This document shows positions 44,204 to 55,968 of a stretch of 64,000 bases of DNA, piece by piece. A program made the position numbers and the translations under genes. This stretch comes from Ilex aquifolium (Eukaryota; Streptophyta; Magnoliopsida; Aquifoliales; Aquifoliaceae). A model generated the notes under the pieces. The model was not told the DNA's origin. It searched no databases and worked only from the letters and a program-made list of their open reading frames with translations. The number at the start of each line of letters is the position of its first letter. Position 1 is the stretch's first letter. Where the stretch lies: the NCBI GenBank assembly GCA_951799425.1, contig OX637401.1:14099501-14163500 (forward strand), read 5' to 3'.

Positions 44204-44237
<34 letters not shown>
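44204..44237. repeat. (CT)n tract in the hAT leader region
   Basis: About 17 CT units in the leader-like part of the hAT element. The following stretch to 45440 contains no assigned exon. A 61-codon minus-strand frame at 44543-44728 has no recognised domain. Confidence 0.8.
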
Positions 44238-44238
<1 letters not shown>

Positions 44239-45442
44239 GATTTATCGAACATAGAACGATCACTGTTGGGAACCAGTAACGTTCACGTTTTCTACCTCTC
44301 CCCGTGCGCTGTGTGCGTGAATGTGTTTTTTATAGGGGAGAGCTGAGAGAATTTTATGCTATAAGTTGTATTGCATATGTGTTGTTCATGGCTTCTACTG
44401 GAAATCTGGAAGAGATCGACTGAGTCTCTTAGAACCAGTAATACATTAATGAGCGTTAAGGAGAATCAATCCACCAAGATGACGTTCTAAATCTCTTCAT
44501 ATTTTTTTTTCTAATTCAAGTTAGTGCTCTTGAGTCGATTCCTCAATGGTGTTTGATCAAAAGCCTGAGTAAGTTATTAGCTTGTTCATGGACTCTATTT
44601 GATGAAGCATTTGGTTCTATTGTACTTTCCTGCTCAAGTGCACATAATTGTACTTCCTCACATATAGTTTGAGCTCGTGTAGCTAATAGTAGTGGCATCA
44701 CATAGAGACTAACTATATCATTCATCAATAAAATAAAAAGAAAAAAAGAACAAAGTAATTAATGGAATCAAACTCTGTTAATGGGTCTTTACATAGAATG
44801 GTCCGTAGACCTTGTTGTCGGGCTGCCTCTCAAATCTGAATATTTGGCCATCATGAAGTTTGGTAATAAGGCTTTTTTTTTTCTTCTTTTTGTTCATTGC
44901 ATCAAATTTTGTCTCTAACAATGTAAATCGACTTGAATTTCGTTTATAAATATGCTATGTACAACATGTGCTTGATACATGGTTATAAAAACCGACATTC
45001 TAGAGCTGGTTTCGTTAGATCACTGTCCAATCTCAGCATACTTCTGAACCACTTAGCAGAAGCCTTTGGAAAACTCTTGCTGATCTATAGGAGTAACATT
45101 AACTAAGTTTTTTTTTTCCCCACAAATGGAGCTATGAGTACGCACGAGCTGATCAATCTAAATACCAAAATTAAGTAAAAGATGCTTTGCTACTTCTCAA
45201 GTGTGAATAATTGCCACAACAGAAGATAAAAGTTCAGAAGTACCCATGATTAAATACGTTGATGTAATTGAGAAAGCACATCTAAGAAAAATTTTACTGA
45301 ACGGAATGTTTACATTGGGTTTATCACTATTTGCTAAGTAGTTTTTCGATCCTTATATTATTATTTTCCATATTCAAGTAAAGCGAAAATCATTATGTTG
45401 ATAATACTTGTCTTCTACATTACATTTAATCTTATATGCCAG

Positions 45443-45692
45443 AAAAGGATTGGGAGTTGGGTGCAGCTCAGAATGAAATCAAGGCTTTGAGAGCAACTGG
45501 AGTTCTAAAGGATAAGGCAGTAGAAGAGGTATTTAACAGAATTGTGCATCGTTAAATATTTGCTTTACTTACAATGTGTTGTCATTGCATTTTATATATA
45601 TGCTACATGTTTTTATTTGTTTCTAGCTTGGTAATGAAGCAAAAAGATTGGATGAGAAGCTCAGAGTAACTGAAAGTCTTCTTGAGTAAAAG
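45443..45692 (+). pseudogene. Two exons resembling MAP70 microtubule-associated protein, captured by the hAT element
   Basis: Exon-like 45443-45528 follows a TATGCCAG acceptor and reads KDWELGAAQNEIKALRATG, VLKDKAVEE, then a GT donor. Exon-like 45627-45692 follows TTTCTAG and reads LGNEAKRLDEKLRVTESLLE, then a stop codon (TAA) and a GT donor. The pair forms a continuous coiled coil. From memory of the family it matches the central coiled coil of plant MAP70 proteins, which bind cortical microtubules. There the second exon ends in a form like LLENK, so TAA is probably a mutated Asn codon. The splice signals are kept, which indicates capture at the DNA level with the intron. It sits inside the hAT element, upstream of the transposase. 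Confidence 0.6.
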
Positions 45693-45966
45693 GTGTTCAC
45701 AAGCGGTGGAGCACATCAAGAGGTCTTTTACTTTGCCTTTTCATATCATTTGATTTGAATGACTGTTATTGTCTAAACATTTAATTTTACACTTGTTTGT
45801 TAATGCCAATAATCTTATCTTGTCGTACGTTGATGGAAAGTTGTACTTACTAGTATACAGAGTTCAACCATATTCGAAAGTGATAGATTTGTTTTATTAT
45901 ATTTTGGTTTCTACTTAGTTGATTTTTACATGTAGTTGATTACAAACAATGGAAGGAGAATGACTC

Positions 45967-46997
45967 TTGGTGAAACAGATAGGCATAGATCAATTGTGTG
46001 GAATCATTTCAGGTACAAAGTATCCTACTGCCAATGTATACTTTCCAACTATTTGTGGGATAAGAGTAGAAATATCTAAGTGGCTTCAAAGTCCCAAAGA
46101 CATGATAAAAGATATGGCCTTAAATATGTTGGAAAAGTTTAACAAATATTGGAGTGTGATTCATGGTGTTATGGGAATAGCCACTGTTTTAGATCCAAGG
46201 TATAAGTTGGGAATTTTGGAGTATTACTATGAGAAAATGTATGGAGGTGTGGAAGCTTTAAATGACGTGACGAGGATTAAGGAGCTTTGCTTGGAATTGG
46301 TTGGCGAATATGAAGCGAGGCAAGGAAGTCATTATGAACCACAACCTTCTCCTCCCCCTCTTCAATCAGATATTAATTCCAACTCTCCATTAATTGATGA
46401 TCTCTCTGATTTTGATAAGTTTATACAAACAAGAGACATAACAAAAGCACGTGAGATGTCTGAGTTGGATTGTTACTTAGAAGATAGTATGATGCCAAGA
46501 ACTTCAGATTTTGATGTACTGTCTTTTTGGAAGACAAGTGGTCCCAAGTATCCCCTGCTCCAAATGATTGCTAAAGATCTTTTTGCTATTCCTGTTTCTA
46601 CCGTTGCCTCGGAATCTGCTTTTAGCACAAGTGGGAGGGTGATTAGTCCACATCGCAATAGACTTCTTCCAACTACAGTAGAGGCTTTGATGTGCTCTCA
46701 AAGTTAGTTATGTGCTGAAGGACGAGGTAATGAAATATTATTTGTATGTGCATCATAATTTTTTTTTGGGGGGTAAAGTATGACTAATGCATTATTTTTT
46801 TTTTGTTTTGTTAGGTTCATCTACTTCGACGAGCATGAAGAGCTACACATTATTGGAGGATCTTGATATTGATGATGAGGTATATCATTTTAGTTGAAAA
46901 TTTCTCTTTGAAAGAATCTAATTTTTTTTTTCTTTTAATGATATAGGAAAATGATGTTGAAGAAGTAGATTCTACCACCACCGATGGTGTTAAGTGA
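45967..46997 (+). pseudogene. hAT transposase, C-terminal part, decayed
   Basis: The open part (45967-46707, 246 codons) starts within the RNase H-like core (SGTKYPTANVYFP, ATVLDPRYKLG) and continues into the hAT dimerisation domain (SELDCYLEDS, DVLSFWK, YPLLQMIAKDLFAIPVSTVA, SESAFSTSGRVISPHRNRL). It is the transposase of Ac-like elements related to plant RICESLEEPER proteins. The BED zinc finger and the N-terminal catalytic half are missing. TAG at 46705-46707 replaces an expected Trp. Downstream, 46815-46879 and 46947-46997 read as further exons with good splice signals (acidic LLEDLDIDDE, then ENDVEEVDSTTTDGVK and stop). Non-functional. Confidence 0.9.
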
Positions 46998-47640
46998 TGA
47001 TTGAAGAAGTAGATTCTACCACCGATGATTCTACCACCCATTATGTTATTTGTGTTATGTTGTGTAATGTTGAATTATATCAAATTTAAGTAGTATTTTG
47101 GACATTTGTTATTTGTGTTATTTTGGACATTTGTTTGATTGAAGACTGGGCAATTGGTCTGGCCTAACTACTTTTGTTTGATTTTTTGCAAATTAAGCTG
47201 GGCTGGTGCTATGCTGTTTGGTTTCTGAGATTGGTTTCAGTCTGTGTTTGAAGGATAAATTGCTTTGATCATGTTGAAGGATTAAAAGCCAACTTTGGTA
47301 ATGGTTTAGTCTTTGGTTTTTGGGCAGTGAGTTTTTTGGTTGTTAAACTGTTGGTGTTTTGCTTAAATAGTTTCAATTTTTGCTTCTTGTAATTTTTGGA
47401 TTTCATGAAATAAAATTTTCTCTTTTCTTTAAAAAAAAAAAAAAGGCTTAGGCTTAGCCGGGTACGGGGGAAGCGGGGACGGGGATTATAAATTTACCCG
47501 CGGACGGGGATGGGGATAAAAATTATACTCGTTAGCGGGAGTGGACCGGGGATGGACGAAGAATTTTTAAGCGGGTACGGGGATGGAGACTATGCCCCCC
47601 GCCCCCGCTTCGGTCCATTGACATCCCTGATGCGCGCACA

Positions 47641-47642
47641 AT

Positions 47643-47712
<70 letters not shown>
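47641..47712. repeat. Compound (CA)n(TA)n(GA)n microsatellite
   Basis: Three dinucleotide tracts follow one another just outside the right end of the hAT element. The short frames through it are composition artefacts. Confidence 0.95.
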
Positions 47713-48721
47713 AATAATCATAATTTAAATATGGATATAGATAGATATGAGAGAGAAAAAATGACAAAAATAGATGAGAGAGACATTAAAGGGAAATGCT
47801 ATGTAATCCAAATTTGCATCCCAAATGAAGGGGGACCATTGGATAAGTGGATTCCATAAACTTTTTTAAATGGGATAAGAGGATGTGGACCCTTGAGCCT
47901 TTTTTTTTTTTGGATATTTTCTTTGAACTTAAGTATTTTTGATTATATTTTTATTTAATGGTAAATAATTCACTGTGTGTGAATGAAGGACCCACTCACA
48001 AATATTAGGTCTGTAATGAATTAATGGTAATTAATTTATTATTAAATAAAAAATTAAATGAAAGTGTGATAAAGATGATCTCAATTTATTTTCTTTTGGG
48101 TGCGATTTTATTGACTGTTAACTTTCGAAAAACAACTTGAGTTGAACTCCTGTAGCCAAAAAGGAAGTAGAGTTTACTAATTTATATTATTTTTTCAGTA
48201 GAGTTTACTAATTTTAAGGGTGCACTTATAATTGAGTTCAGTAGTTTTTCATTTAAATTATTTATTATAAATATATAGTAATATGAAAAAGATAAAATTG
48301 TTTGGACGAATTATACTTTGTACCCTAAAAAATTGTGAAATTCCTTCTTTTCACCTTTGGAGGTTAAATTTTTCACATTACACAATCAATGTATCAAAAG
48401 TGTTATAATTTGATTTATCTGTTAACTTTTTCGTCAGTATCAATGAGTTGACTTTTGATGAAAAAATAACGGAAGCTAACAGAAGGGCCACAATGCAATA
48501 CTTTTGATACATTGAAGATGCAATACAAAAAAAATTAATCTTTGTGGGTAAAAAATAAAAATATTAAAATTTTTTGGGGTGTAAAGTGCAAAAAATCTAA
48601 ATTATTTTAAGCACCATACAACCCAAGCAGCTAGGAAAATATATAAAAAATGAGAGTTATTGAAATTAGCATATTAAAAAATTAATCGGCAAAAGTAAGT
48701 ATGACTGATTACAATAGTATA
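47713..48721. other. Intergenic, nothing recognised
   Basis: AT-rich, with no open frame or terminus I can support. Confidence 0.5.
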
Positions 48722-49808
48722 AGGGTGCGTTTGGTAACGTTTTCGTTTTTATGTTTTTTTTTATAAAAAAAACTAAACTAAATTTTGTTTTTTTGGTGAT
48801 AAAAATTAAAAATATAAAACATGTTTGGTAGTCATTTATATTTAAAAAATTGTGAAAACAAAAATAAAAAATTTATTTGGTATTATACCAAAAATTTACC
48901 ACCCAAAACCACCACCCAACCCCCACTGACCACCCAAAACCACCACCCAACGCCACTGACCACCCAACCCCACCCACCGAAACCCACCCCCAACCCCCAC
49001 TGACCACCCAAAACCACCACCCAACTCCCACTGACCACCCCTAACCCCCACTGAAACCCATCACCAAAACCACCCCCAACCCCCACTGACCACCCCAAAC
49101 CACCACCGAAACCCCACCACTGTGGCAGAGTCACCACAACCACCGAAATCCAAAACCACAACTACCGAAACCCAACCCCAATCCCGCCACCGAAACCCAC
49201 CCCCACCACCACCGAAACCCACCCCCAATCCAACCCCCAACAATCGAAACCCACAATCCACCCCCAACCCCCACCATCGAAACCCACCCCCACCACCACA
49301 ACCACCGAAGTCCAACCCCAACCAGCAAAACCGACTACCCATCTCTAAAACCCACCACCACCAAACCCCTCCACCACCCCCAAAACCCAACCTTGAAACT
49401 CCCCAGCAAAATCATCAGAGAAGAGAGAGAGAGAGAGTGAGTCGAGAGACCTGCGATGGAGCATTCCTTCGGCTTCGGTGATGGCATCGAGAGAGAGAGA
49501 GAGGGAAGAAAGAGACGACAGAGAGAAGTGGAAGAAATTGGCCTTTTATACCCAAGCAAAAAAAGGGATGATTTTTGTTGTTATGGAAGATCGAAGCCAA
49601 GATCTCATTCACACTTTGCGCGTGTTTCTTTTTTGGATGTTTTCAAAAACATCATTTTGAATGTTTCCATATTTTAGCCTTGTTTTTAAAACGGGGATGT
49701 TAAAAAAAAATTAAAAACAATCACCAAACGTATTTTTTTTTTTTTTTAACCATAAAATAAAAACAAAAACGAAAAAAAACAAAAACTGCCTGTTACCAAA
49801 CGGGCCCT
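48722..49808. mobile_element. hAT-like non-autonomous element carrying a minisatellite
   Basis: The ends are AGGGTGCGTTTGGTAAC and, in reverse complement, AGGGCCCGTTTGGTAAC, a very common plant hAT MITE terminus. AT-rich arms follow on both sides (TTTTGTTTTT / AAAACAAAAA). The interior (48898-49420) is a CCACC-rich minisatellite, then GA tracts. Open frames over it, Pro/Thr-rich on one strand and Gly/Trp-rich on the other, are composition artefacts. The flanks do not show a clear 8-bp duplication. Confidence 0.78.
48898..49420. repeat. CCACC minisatellite, units like CCACCCAACCCCCACTGAC
   Basis: Units of about 15-31 bp alternate CCACCCAAAACCACCACC, CCCAACCCCCACTGA and CCACCGAAACCC. Strong strand bias (C-rich top strand). 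Confidence 0.85.
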
Positions 49809-50769
49809 AAGTTTCTTCCAATTGATCAATGAATAAATCTGTAACAGTCATTAAACAAATACATTCTCTATGATTTCTCTGGTCAAATTGATGCAGCCTG
49901 AACTCGTTCTTTTTTCAAGGATAGTGTATGGTGTAGTTACCTTGTCCCTTAATTTTCTCTTTGATTGGCTTCTATTTAATTATTTGGCCGCCACTTTTGA
50001 CTTTCGTTTGAGATCTTCTTGCCTTCTTGGAATCACTATCACTTTTCTTTTTCTTTTTCTTTTTTTTGGTGGAACTTGGGCTGTCCATTTGGGGTTTCCT
50101 CCACTTCATAAGAAATGTGTTGTTTCTCTAACAGAAGTATTTCAGCAATGGGGGTTCTTTACCCGAGTCTGATAACACCATAGGTGTTGGTGTATCCTTA
50201 ATGAGATAATCCATGAGTTTAAGACACTAGATCAATGGTAGTATTTGCATTCTCCAAATGAGATAGTTAGTTGCAATGAGCTTGATTGAAACTATTGCTA
50301 TGAGATGGTGAAGGTTGGCGATAGAAAGAGAAAAGGATGTTTATCATCCAGCCATTCGTTTTGTATATTGAGAACTTTATGGCTCTGATACCATAAATAA
50401 TTTATTGCTAGAATTAATGAAGGAGCTTTTAACCAAAAACATAGTTATGAAAAAAGTGCTATTCTATCTATGTGCTCTTATCAGACTATTCTTCTCGGTG
50501 GATTGGTGGATCAATCAGTGATGCATGCTTCTCTCTCACGGCTTCTTGTCCTCATCATAATATTTTACCACTTCTTTATCTCCTCAAGCTTCTACAAGAT
50601 GACAGAATAATATTTTAACTTGATAACGTGACTTGTTTTACTTCTAGTGCTTCACGCCACTTAGCAGCTATGATTCTTCTTCGGACTTGCTTTACTTCTA
50701 GTGCTTCATGCTACTCCGCAGCCATGATGCTTCTGGATATGTAGCTTATTAGACATATGCTTTTACCCC
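49809..50769. other. Intergenic with a possible retrotransposon primer site
   Basis: At 50385-50397 the minus strand reads TGGTATCAGAGCC, a tRNA-Met primer-site sequence. No LTR ends or polyprotein could be matched to it. A 100-codon frame at 49870-50172 is hydrophobic with no recognised domain. Confidence 0.35.
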
Positions 50770-51392
50770 TAAAGGTCCGTTTGGTTAGGAGAAAAATAAT
50801 GATAGAAACTGAAAATGATAGAAAGTGAAGGGAAACAAAACAAAATGAAAGAAAATATATTTTCATGCATGTCTTGGTTAGCATGAAAAATTTGCGAGAA
50901 AATTTCAAAAAACTTTTATTTTATTGCTTGAAAGAAAATAAAGTTACAAGAAATTTTTTCTAATTGTCTAAATTATCCTTAATTATATTAAATTGGTTTA
51001 AAGAAGAAAAAAATATGTATTATAATTAAAAGTTAAATTTTTTTAAAAAAGTTACTCCTAACCTAATTCGGACAACCATCAACACGAAGGTTTCTGAGTC
51101 AAATTATATTATTAACTAAATCCATACCAAGATTTTTTAAATTAATAACTAATAAAATATTTTAAGAAAAATAAGGGTAAAGTAGGAAGTTAGTTATATA
51201 TTACAACTTTCTTACATTTCCTTGTGTTTTTTACAAGAAAAAAAAAGTTGGTTAGTTGTGAGAAAATCTAAGCATGGAAGAAAAAAAAATTCTATCATTT
51301 TTCATTTCATACTAACCAAACATATAAAAAATTTAAAAAATTTCTCTTTCTTGCATTTTCTACCATAATTCTGCTACACAAACGGACCCTAA
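50770..51392. mobile_element. hAT-like MITE
   Basis: The left end TAAAGGTCCGTTTGG and the reverse complement of the right end TTAGGGTCCGTTTG form terminal inverted repeats. Similarity continues inward (ATGATAGAAA / ATGGTAGAAA). The interior is AT-rich. The target duplication was not resolved. Confidence 0.7.
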
Positions 51393-53430
51393 GGAAATCA
51401 TGTGTGAACAACAAAAAAGAAAGACTACCTAAAAATACACCCCCAAAAAAATGAGTATTTTTTTTTTGTTCGCAATCGAGTGATTGAGTGAAAAAGAAAA
51501 ATGGAGTGTGGAACTTCCCCATCCCATGCCTTATATAGTTTATGACGCTGGTGAGGGCAGGGACGATAATACACATGGGCCAAGGGCCATGAACCTTTCA
51601 CATTTTGGAAAAAAAACCGTTAAACTTAGGTTTTCGAAAAATTCTATGCTTCCTTTTAGGTTTTAACAAAACTTTATATGGATTATTTCACTTGTTGTAT
51701 TAAAAAAAATAATGTATTGATATTTAAAAACAAAAAAGAAGACGTATGCACATATAATAAGTGTAGGATAATATTGTCTCAAATTGATTTTTATGAGGTT
51801 AAGTGAAAATTGAATCTCAAATTGGTTAAGCCTCCGATGCTTAAGTCCTAAAAGGGAATAAGAAAATTGAATATCAAATTGGTTAGAATTGCTTACCTCA
51901 TTAATACAATTTCCTCCCTTCTTATAGGTAGTGTTTGGTTGTTAGAGATATTTATCCCTTTCTTGGGGATTGAAATAAATCCCAGACATAAAGCAATGGA
52001 GTGCAGGTAGACTCTTTGTCCAAGTGGAAGTCTTAGAGTTGGAGCTTCATCGGGCTACCGAACTCCTCGTGCTGAGCTCATACCCAAATCCCTATCTCAC
52101 ATACGTTATGTAAAAACAAAAATTTGTCTTCAACAATGACCTGTTGAATAATTCATGGAATAAAATTATGCACTAAGTCATTGTTTAGCCTTTCTCAGAA
52201 TAAAATTATGGTTCCGTCTCCAAGTGTATGTTTGTGCTTATTTATATATCTGTATGCATTTGCACTATTTTATGTATAATTAAATTTTTTAATAAAGAAA
52301 CTAAATCTGGACAAGAACAAATAGAAAATTTTGAGGGAAAAACAAACATTACTTAGACAGTAAATAAAAAAAATTATCTAACCATACCTGATTTCATTTG
52401 GGATGCAAAAAAGCAAAAGAGTGTGAAATTCACATCACATCCCAAACCTTTATAGTTTATGACATTAGCACTGACCTCGAAAGTTGCTAGAGAGTTCATC
52501 CATGTGTGTCAAAATTGCCATCACTGACAAATGGTCAATTAATTTTGTGGAATGTTGGTGTTGATCCCAAAAGTTGCACCTCTAGATGATCTGGCAATCG
52601 GCAGCAGGTTCCTGCAAAGGAAGTCGAAAGGACTCCAGTGGTTGACCCTACAATGATAAAGACATAAATGGTGTAATTGTCTGAATTGTATTTAGTTGGG
52701 AAGGATTTTCATGACTTGCATGTTCCTTTAATTGGCTGGGCTGATTGTACCATTAGAATCCCTTAGTTGCTTTTTAAATGAGGCAGCAGGAAAAGTGGAA
52801 CTCCCTCCCCCCCCCCCTAAGAGTATTGCAACTGGAATGAGCTATTTTCATGGGATATGGGCTAGCATGCTGCTAGACGGTTATGAAGGAGATTTTAATG
52901 TGCCAAATGCTCACGTGCCTGCCTTGTGACTAATTCATACTCATCAGCTGCCCCCTAGTTCAGACCAGTGGAAGATTCGCGGCGTGTATTGATTACACTT
53001 GCTCGTTAGAGACCTAAGGAGTGGAACCGTTTGCCTTGTACACACAACCATCAAAGAGCCATTGTGGGCCCATCATATAAGAGCGCTCCCTTCCTTGCTC
53101 TGGTTCATGTTCAAGAGCTCTAAGAAGTTTGGTATGCCTCTACCTCTTTGTCCTAATCTTGTTTTGCTCTTTGATTTCATTACGATTCTTCATTCTTCAG
53201 CATATAAGTTGGAGCCATACCTTCCAACCCCATTTTTACTGCTTTTGCTTTTTAAGGTTGAAGAATTGCAACCTTAAATTTTTAGAGTCATTCATGAGTG
53301 AATCTATTGGTGCTCAGCTTAATTCTGTGCTTGACTTTTGCCTTTCTTTGGTTGCAAACACACTTAACTATGCCCTTCCTCCAAATTTGTATATTAACCA
53401 TCGTAGTTTTCTAATTATGGTTGTTGATCC
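51393..53430. other. Intergenic, possible weak SINE and short unassigned frames
   Basis: Around 52010-52070 there are an A-box-like TTTGTCCAAGTGG and a weak B-box-like CCGAACTCC on the plus strand, so a decayed SINE is possible. Frames at 52732-52929 and 52999-53277 may be upstream parts of the following transposon gene but carry no domain I can confirm. A C10 tract lies near 52808. Confidence 0.3.
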
Positions 53431-55640
53431 TGATTGATCCTCGTTTGAAAGCGTCCTGGCGCTAGTGGCCCAAGCCAACGCGGCTAATGAGGATTCCGAT
53501 TCCATCTTGGAGATTGATTCTTCATCTCTTAGAGTTAGCAGGGCTAAGAACTACCATAGTTGCTTGGACGAGAGTTCCCTCTAAGAGCTTAGGGCTTTAT
53601 TCCAGATTCCTGACAGTATACTTGTGGGTCCCTTCCGTCGGCGAGACCACTAATTCCTTTTTCCCTAGCGAAGCTTTTTTTTATGAATCCATTCTCAAGG
53701 CTGGGCTTCGCTTTCCATTACCTAGATATATAGGGAAGCATTCTATCTTTTAAACCTTGCTCATGCTCAGCTAACCCCCAATAGTTGGGGCTTTTTGATT
53801 GGTATGGGTGTCATCTAGGCCAAGGCGAATGGTGACGATGTACACCCTACCTTTGCAGAGATGCACTATTACAAACTCACCCCTTGCTTTGGGCAAGGCT
53901 TAGGGTGGTTCTTTTTCTCAAAAAGGAAATTCCTACCCTACTGACAAGCTACTCTTTAAATGTGAAAGAGTGGAAGGACAAGTTCTTCTTTGTCTCTAGC
54001 TTCGATTGGGAATTTGGGCCTTTTGAGGTCCCTTTAACCAATTCTTTTAGGATTCTGTGTATCTGGGGATCTCCTACCCTTTAGAGGTCCCTTCAACCAA
54101 TTTGTGTTTTCTTTTTCTTTTTTTATGCTTTCTCCAGATTTTCACCCCTTATCTCCTTGTGATGTAGGTAAATCAAATCCTTTGTCTCTCGAATCGAGAG
54201 CTCGGGTTAAGAAAGTGCTTGAATATCCTACCAAATACTTTTCTAAGCTTGTAAGTGACCAAGATCTCTTTGAGTGCCTACTGGGTCCACCTCTGACCAG
54301 TCCCACTCCTTCTACTGTAGCAACCTCTCTTCCTAAAAAGGTATGACTTACTCCTTTTGCAATTTGTCTTAATCTAGGCACACTTTAACTTGTAATTTTT
54401 TAGCTACGGCCTTGAAAGTTATTGACAAGAAGCCCCTTCAAGCAGTTGCGGCCCAGAGAGCCTCTGATTCTAGTCATCTTTCTCGAAAGAAACCAAGAAT
54501 GTTTGTTCGTCGACCTTAAAGGGCGTCTCTGAGCTCTACTACCTTGAAAGTGTCTTCACCATCCTCTGACGCCATGCCTGGGGATGTTGCCATTCAAACT
54601 GCTGGTGCTGGATCAACAAAGGCTTCTTCAAGAATTCCTTTGGTAGAAACTCCTCTTTCTACACTCAAGGGAAAGGGCAAGGACTTGGGAGCCACCGAGG
54701 AGAAATGTTGCTCCATGTCATCTGCTCCTAAGAGTCTGGCAACCACTTCTCAGTCCATGTGGGACAATATGGAGGAAGCAATGGCTCAGCTCCACCAGTT
54801 TTTTCATAAGGACAAGGTGCAAGCCACTTTTGACTTAGGGCCATCCTGGGTAACCAAGAATTTGACCTTTACTATTGGGAAGGTAAGACCTTTGATCATT
54901 CAGGGAGTATTTCCTCCACTTTGTTGGTTCTAATCTCTTTTATCCTTCTTTCAGCTTGCCATTCTCACTATGAGCTTTTCCTATTCTACTCTAGGTGAGA
55001 AAAAGGCCTATGAAGAGGAGTTTCAGTTTCTTCATTCTCAGATGGAGATGAAGGAGGCAGAGCTGATGTCTACTCGAGGAGATGTCATTGGGTTCATGAA
55101 ACAGACTAAGAAGGCTTCTACCAAAATTTTTGCTACTGAGAAAGATACAGACCAGGCCTTGAAGTACAAGGGCGAGCTGCTAACTAGGTTGAATGGCACC
55201 ATGATTGAGTTCTCTGATCTTTCTGTAAAGAACAAGGACTTGGAGGGCAACAAGGAGGCCCTTTCTCAGAAAGTCCTGGAGCTTTCCTTTTTAGCAAAGC
55301 AAAAGAAGCTCGAGATCAAGTCAGATGCGGCGTCAACTATGTCCAAGTTCCAGGACTTGAAGGAATTCAAGGAGATGTTGGAGTATTATGTAGATTGGTT
55401 TGATGATTTTAGAAAATAAGTCTAGAAGAGGTTTCCAAACTTGGACTTTTCTCCCTTCAAACCCAGTGACGACATGACGCTAGTGGCTATTGATGATAAA
55501 ATGGAGGGTGATGGTGAAGAGGTGAACAACATGCCTTCGATGGAAGTGGGGGAGGAGCTTGCTTTGACTTGCATCGAGAACCCCCTTATTCTAACTGAAG
55601 AAGTGATGGGTGTCATTGCTCACTATTTTGAAGAGGCTAC
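53430..55640 (+). pseudogene. 'Putative gypsy-type transposon' family gene, decayed
   Basis: The first part reads SILEIDSSSLRVSRAKNYHS, then FFYESILKAGLRFPLPRYIG and, in shifted frames, IGMGVI and EWKDKFFFVSS. This is the pattern of the plant domain annotated as 'putative gypsy type transposon'. Several stops and frameshifts lie between 53580 and 54090. Later exons look well kept: to 54340 with a GTATGA donor; 54404-54882 with TAG acceptor and GTAAGA donor (one stop inside); and 54955-55419, a coiled coil (EEFQFLHSQMEMKEAELMST) with a CAG acceptor. A final frame at 55441 begins MDFSPFKPSDDM and runs into the PIF-derived segment. The role of this family is unknown; it is usually counted as transposon-derived. 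Confidence 0.65.
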
Positions 55641-55917
55641 TCCTGCTTTGGCAACGGATGCAACAAGTTCTAAACTCGTTAATCTGTTAGCAGAGATGAA
55701 GGAAGAGAAAAAGGTAATGAAATGGAAGAAATTTGAAATGTTTGAAAAATGTTATCTTCAAGAACAACAACGTCTACTGCAAGAGAAAGAGAGAATGCAA
55801 ATGGAGCAAGTAAGAGAGGAAGAGCGAATAATGTCGATGGATACGAGTTGCATGCCTCCGTTGCAAGTTGAATATTTTCAGTGCCGCCAAATGGAAATCT
55901 TGGGAAAGAAGATGTAG
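55441..55917 (+). pseudogene. Chimeric open frame: transposon-gene tail fused to PIF ORF1 C-terminus
   Basis: This is a single 158-codon open frame. Codons 1 to about 72 continue the upstream transposon-type gene (acidic, VAIDDKMEGDGEEVNNM). From 55657 the sequence is a near copy of the PIF element's ORF1 end at 61439-61749 (LLAEMKEEKKVM, YLQEQQRLLQEKERMQMEQV). This segment keeps the reading frame that is broken in the 61-kb copy. Whether the fusion is expressed is unknown. It most likely arose by chance insertion and is not a functional gene. Confidence 0.6.
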
Positions 55918-55968
55918 TTCTTTTTTATTAATAGACAAACAACTTTAAGTAGTAGTAATGATGCTACA
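55657..55968 (+). repeat. Duplicated PIF/Harbinger ORF1 3' segment (copy of 61439-61749)
   Basis: 312 bp match 61439-61749 with about ten substitutions and two small indels. The match stops abruptly at both ends, so a fragment has been copied or inserted here. The copy ends exactly where the LINE fragment begins. Confidence 0.95.

Larger units (their letters stand above)
43794..47629 (+). mobile_element. hAT (Ac-like) element, 3.8 kb, decayed
   Basis: The left end is TAGGGATGGCAGTGGACC and the reverse complement of the right end is CAGGGATGTCAATGGACC, typical Ac-group hAT termini. Subterminal GGGGACGGGGAT words are dense at both ends in inverted orientation. Inside are a decayed transposase (45967-46997) and two MAP70-like exons (45443-45692). 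A leader-like region with a CT tract lies at 44060-44240, and a start-like MASTGNLEEID (44388) runs into a stop. The flanks are GCGC-rich on both sides, but I could not settle an exact 8-bp duplication. Confidence 0.88.

Noticed and set aside
48821-49481. Several Pro/Thr-rich (plus) and Gly/Trp-rich (minus) frames
   Set aside because: They lie over the CCACC minisatellite in a hAT-like element; composition artefact.
50385-50397. tRNA-Met primer-site sequence as evidence of a complete retrotransposon
   Set aside because: No LTR ends, TSD or polyprotein could be paired with it; kept only as a note.
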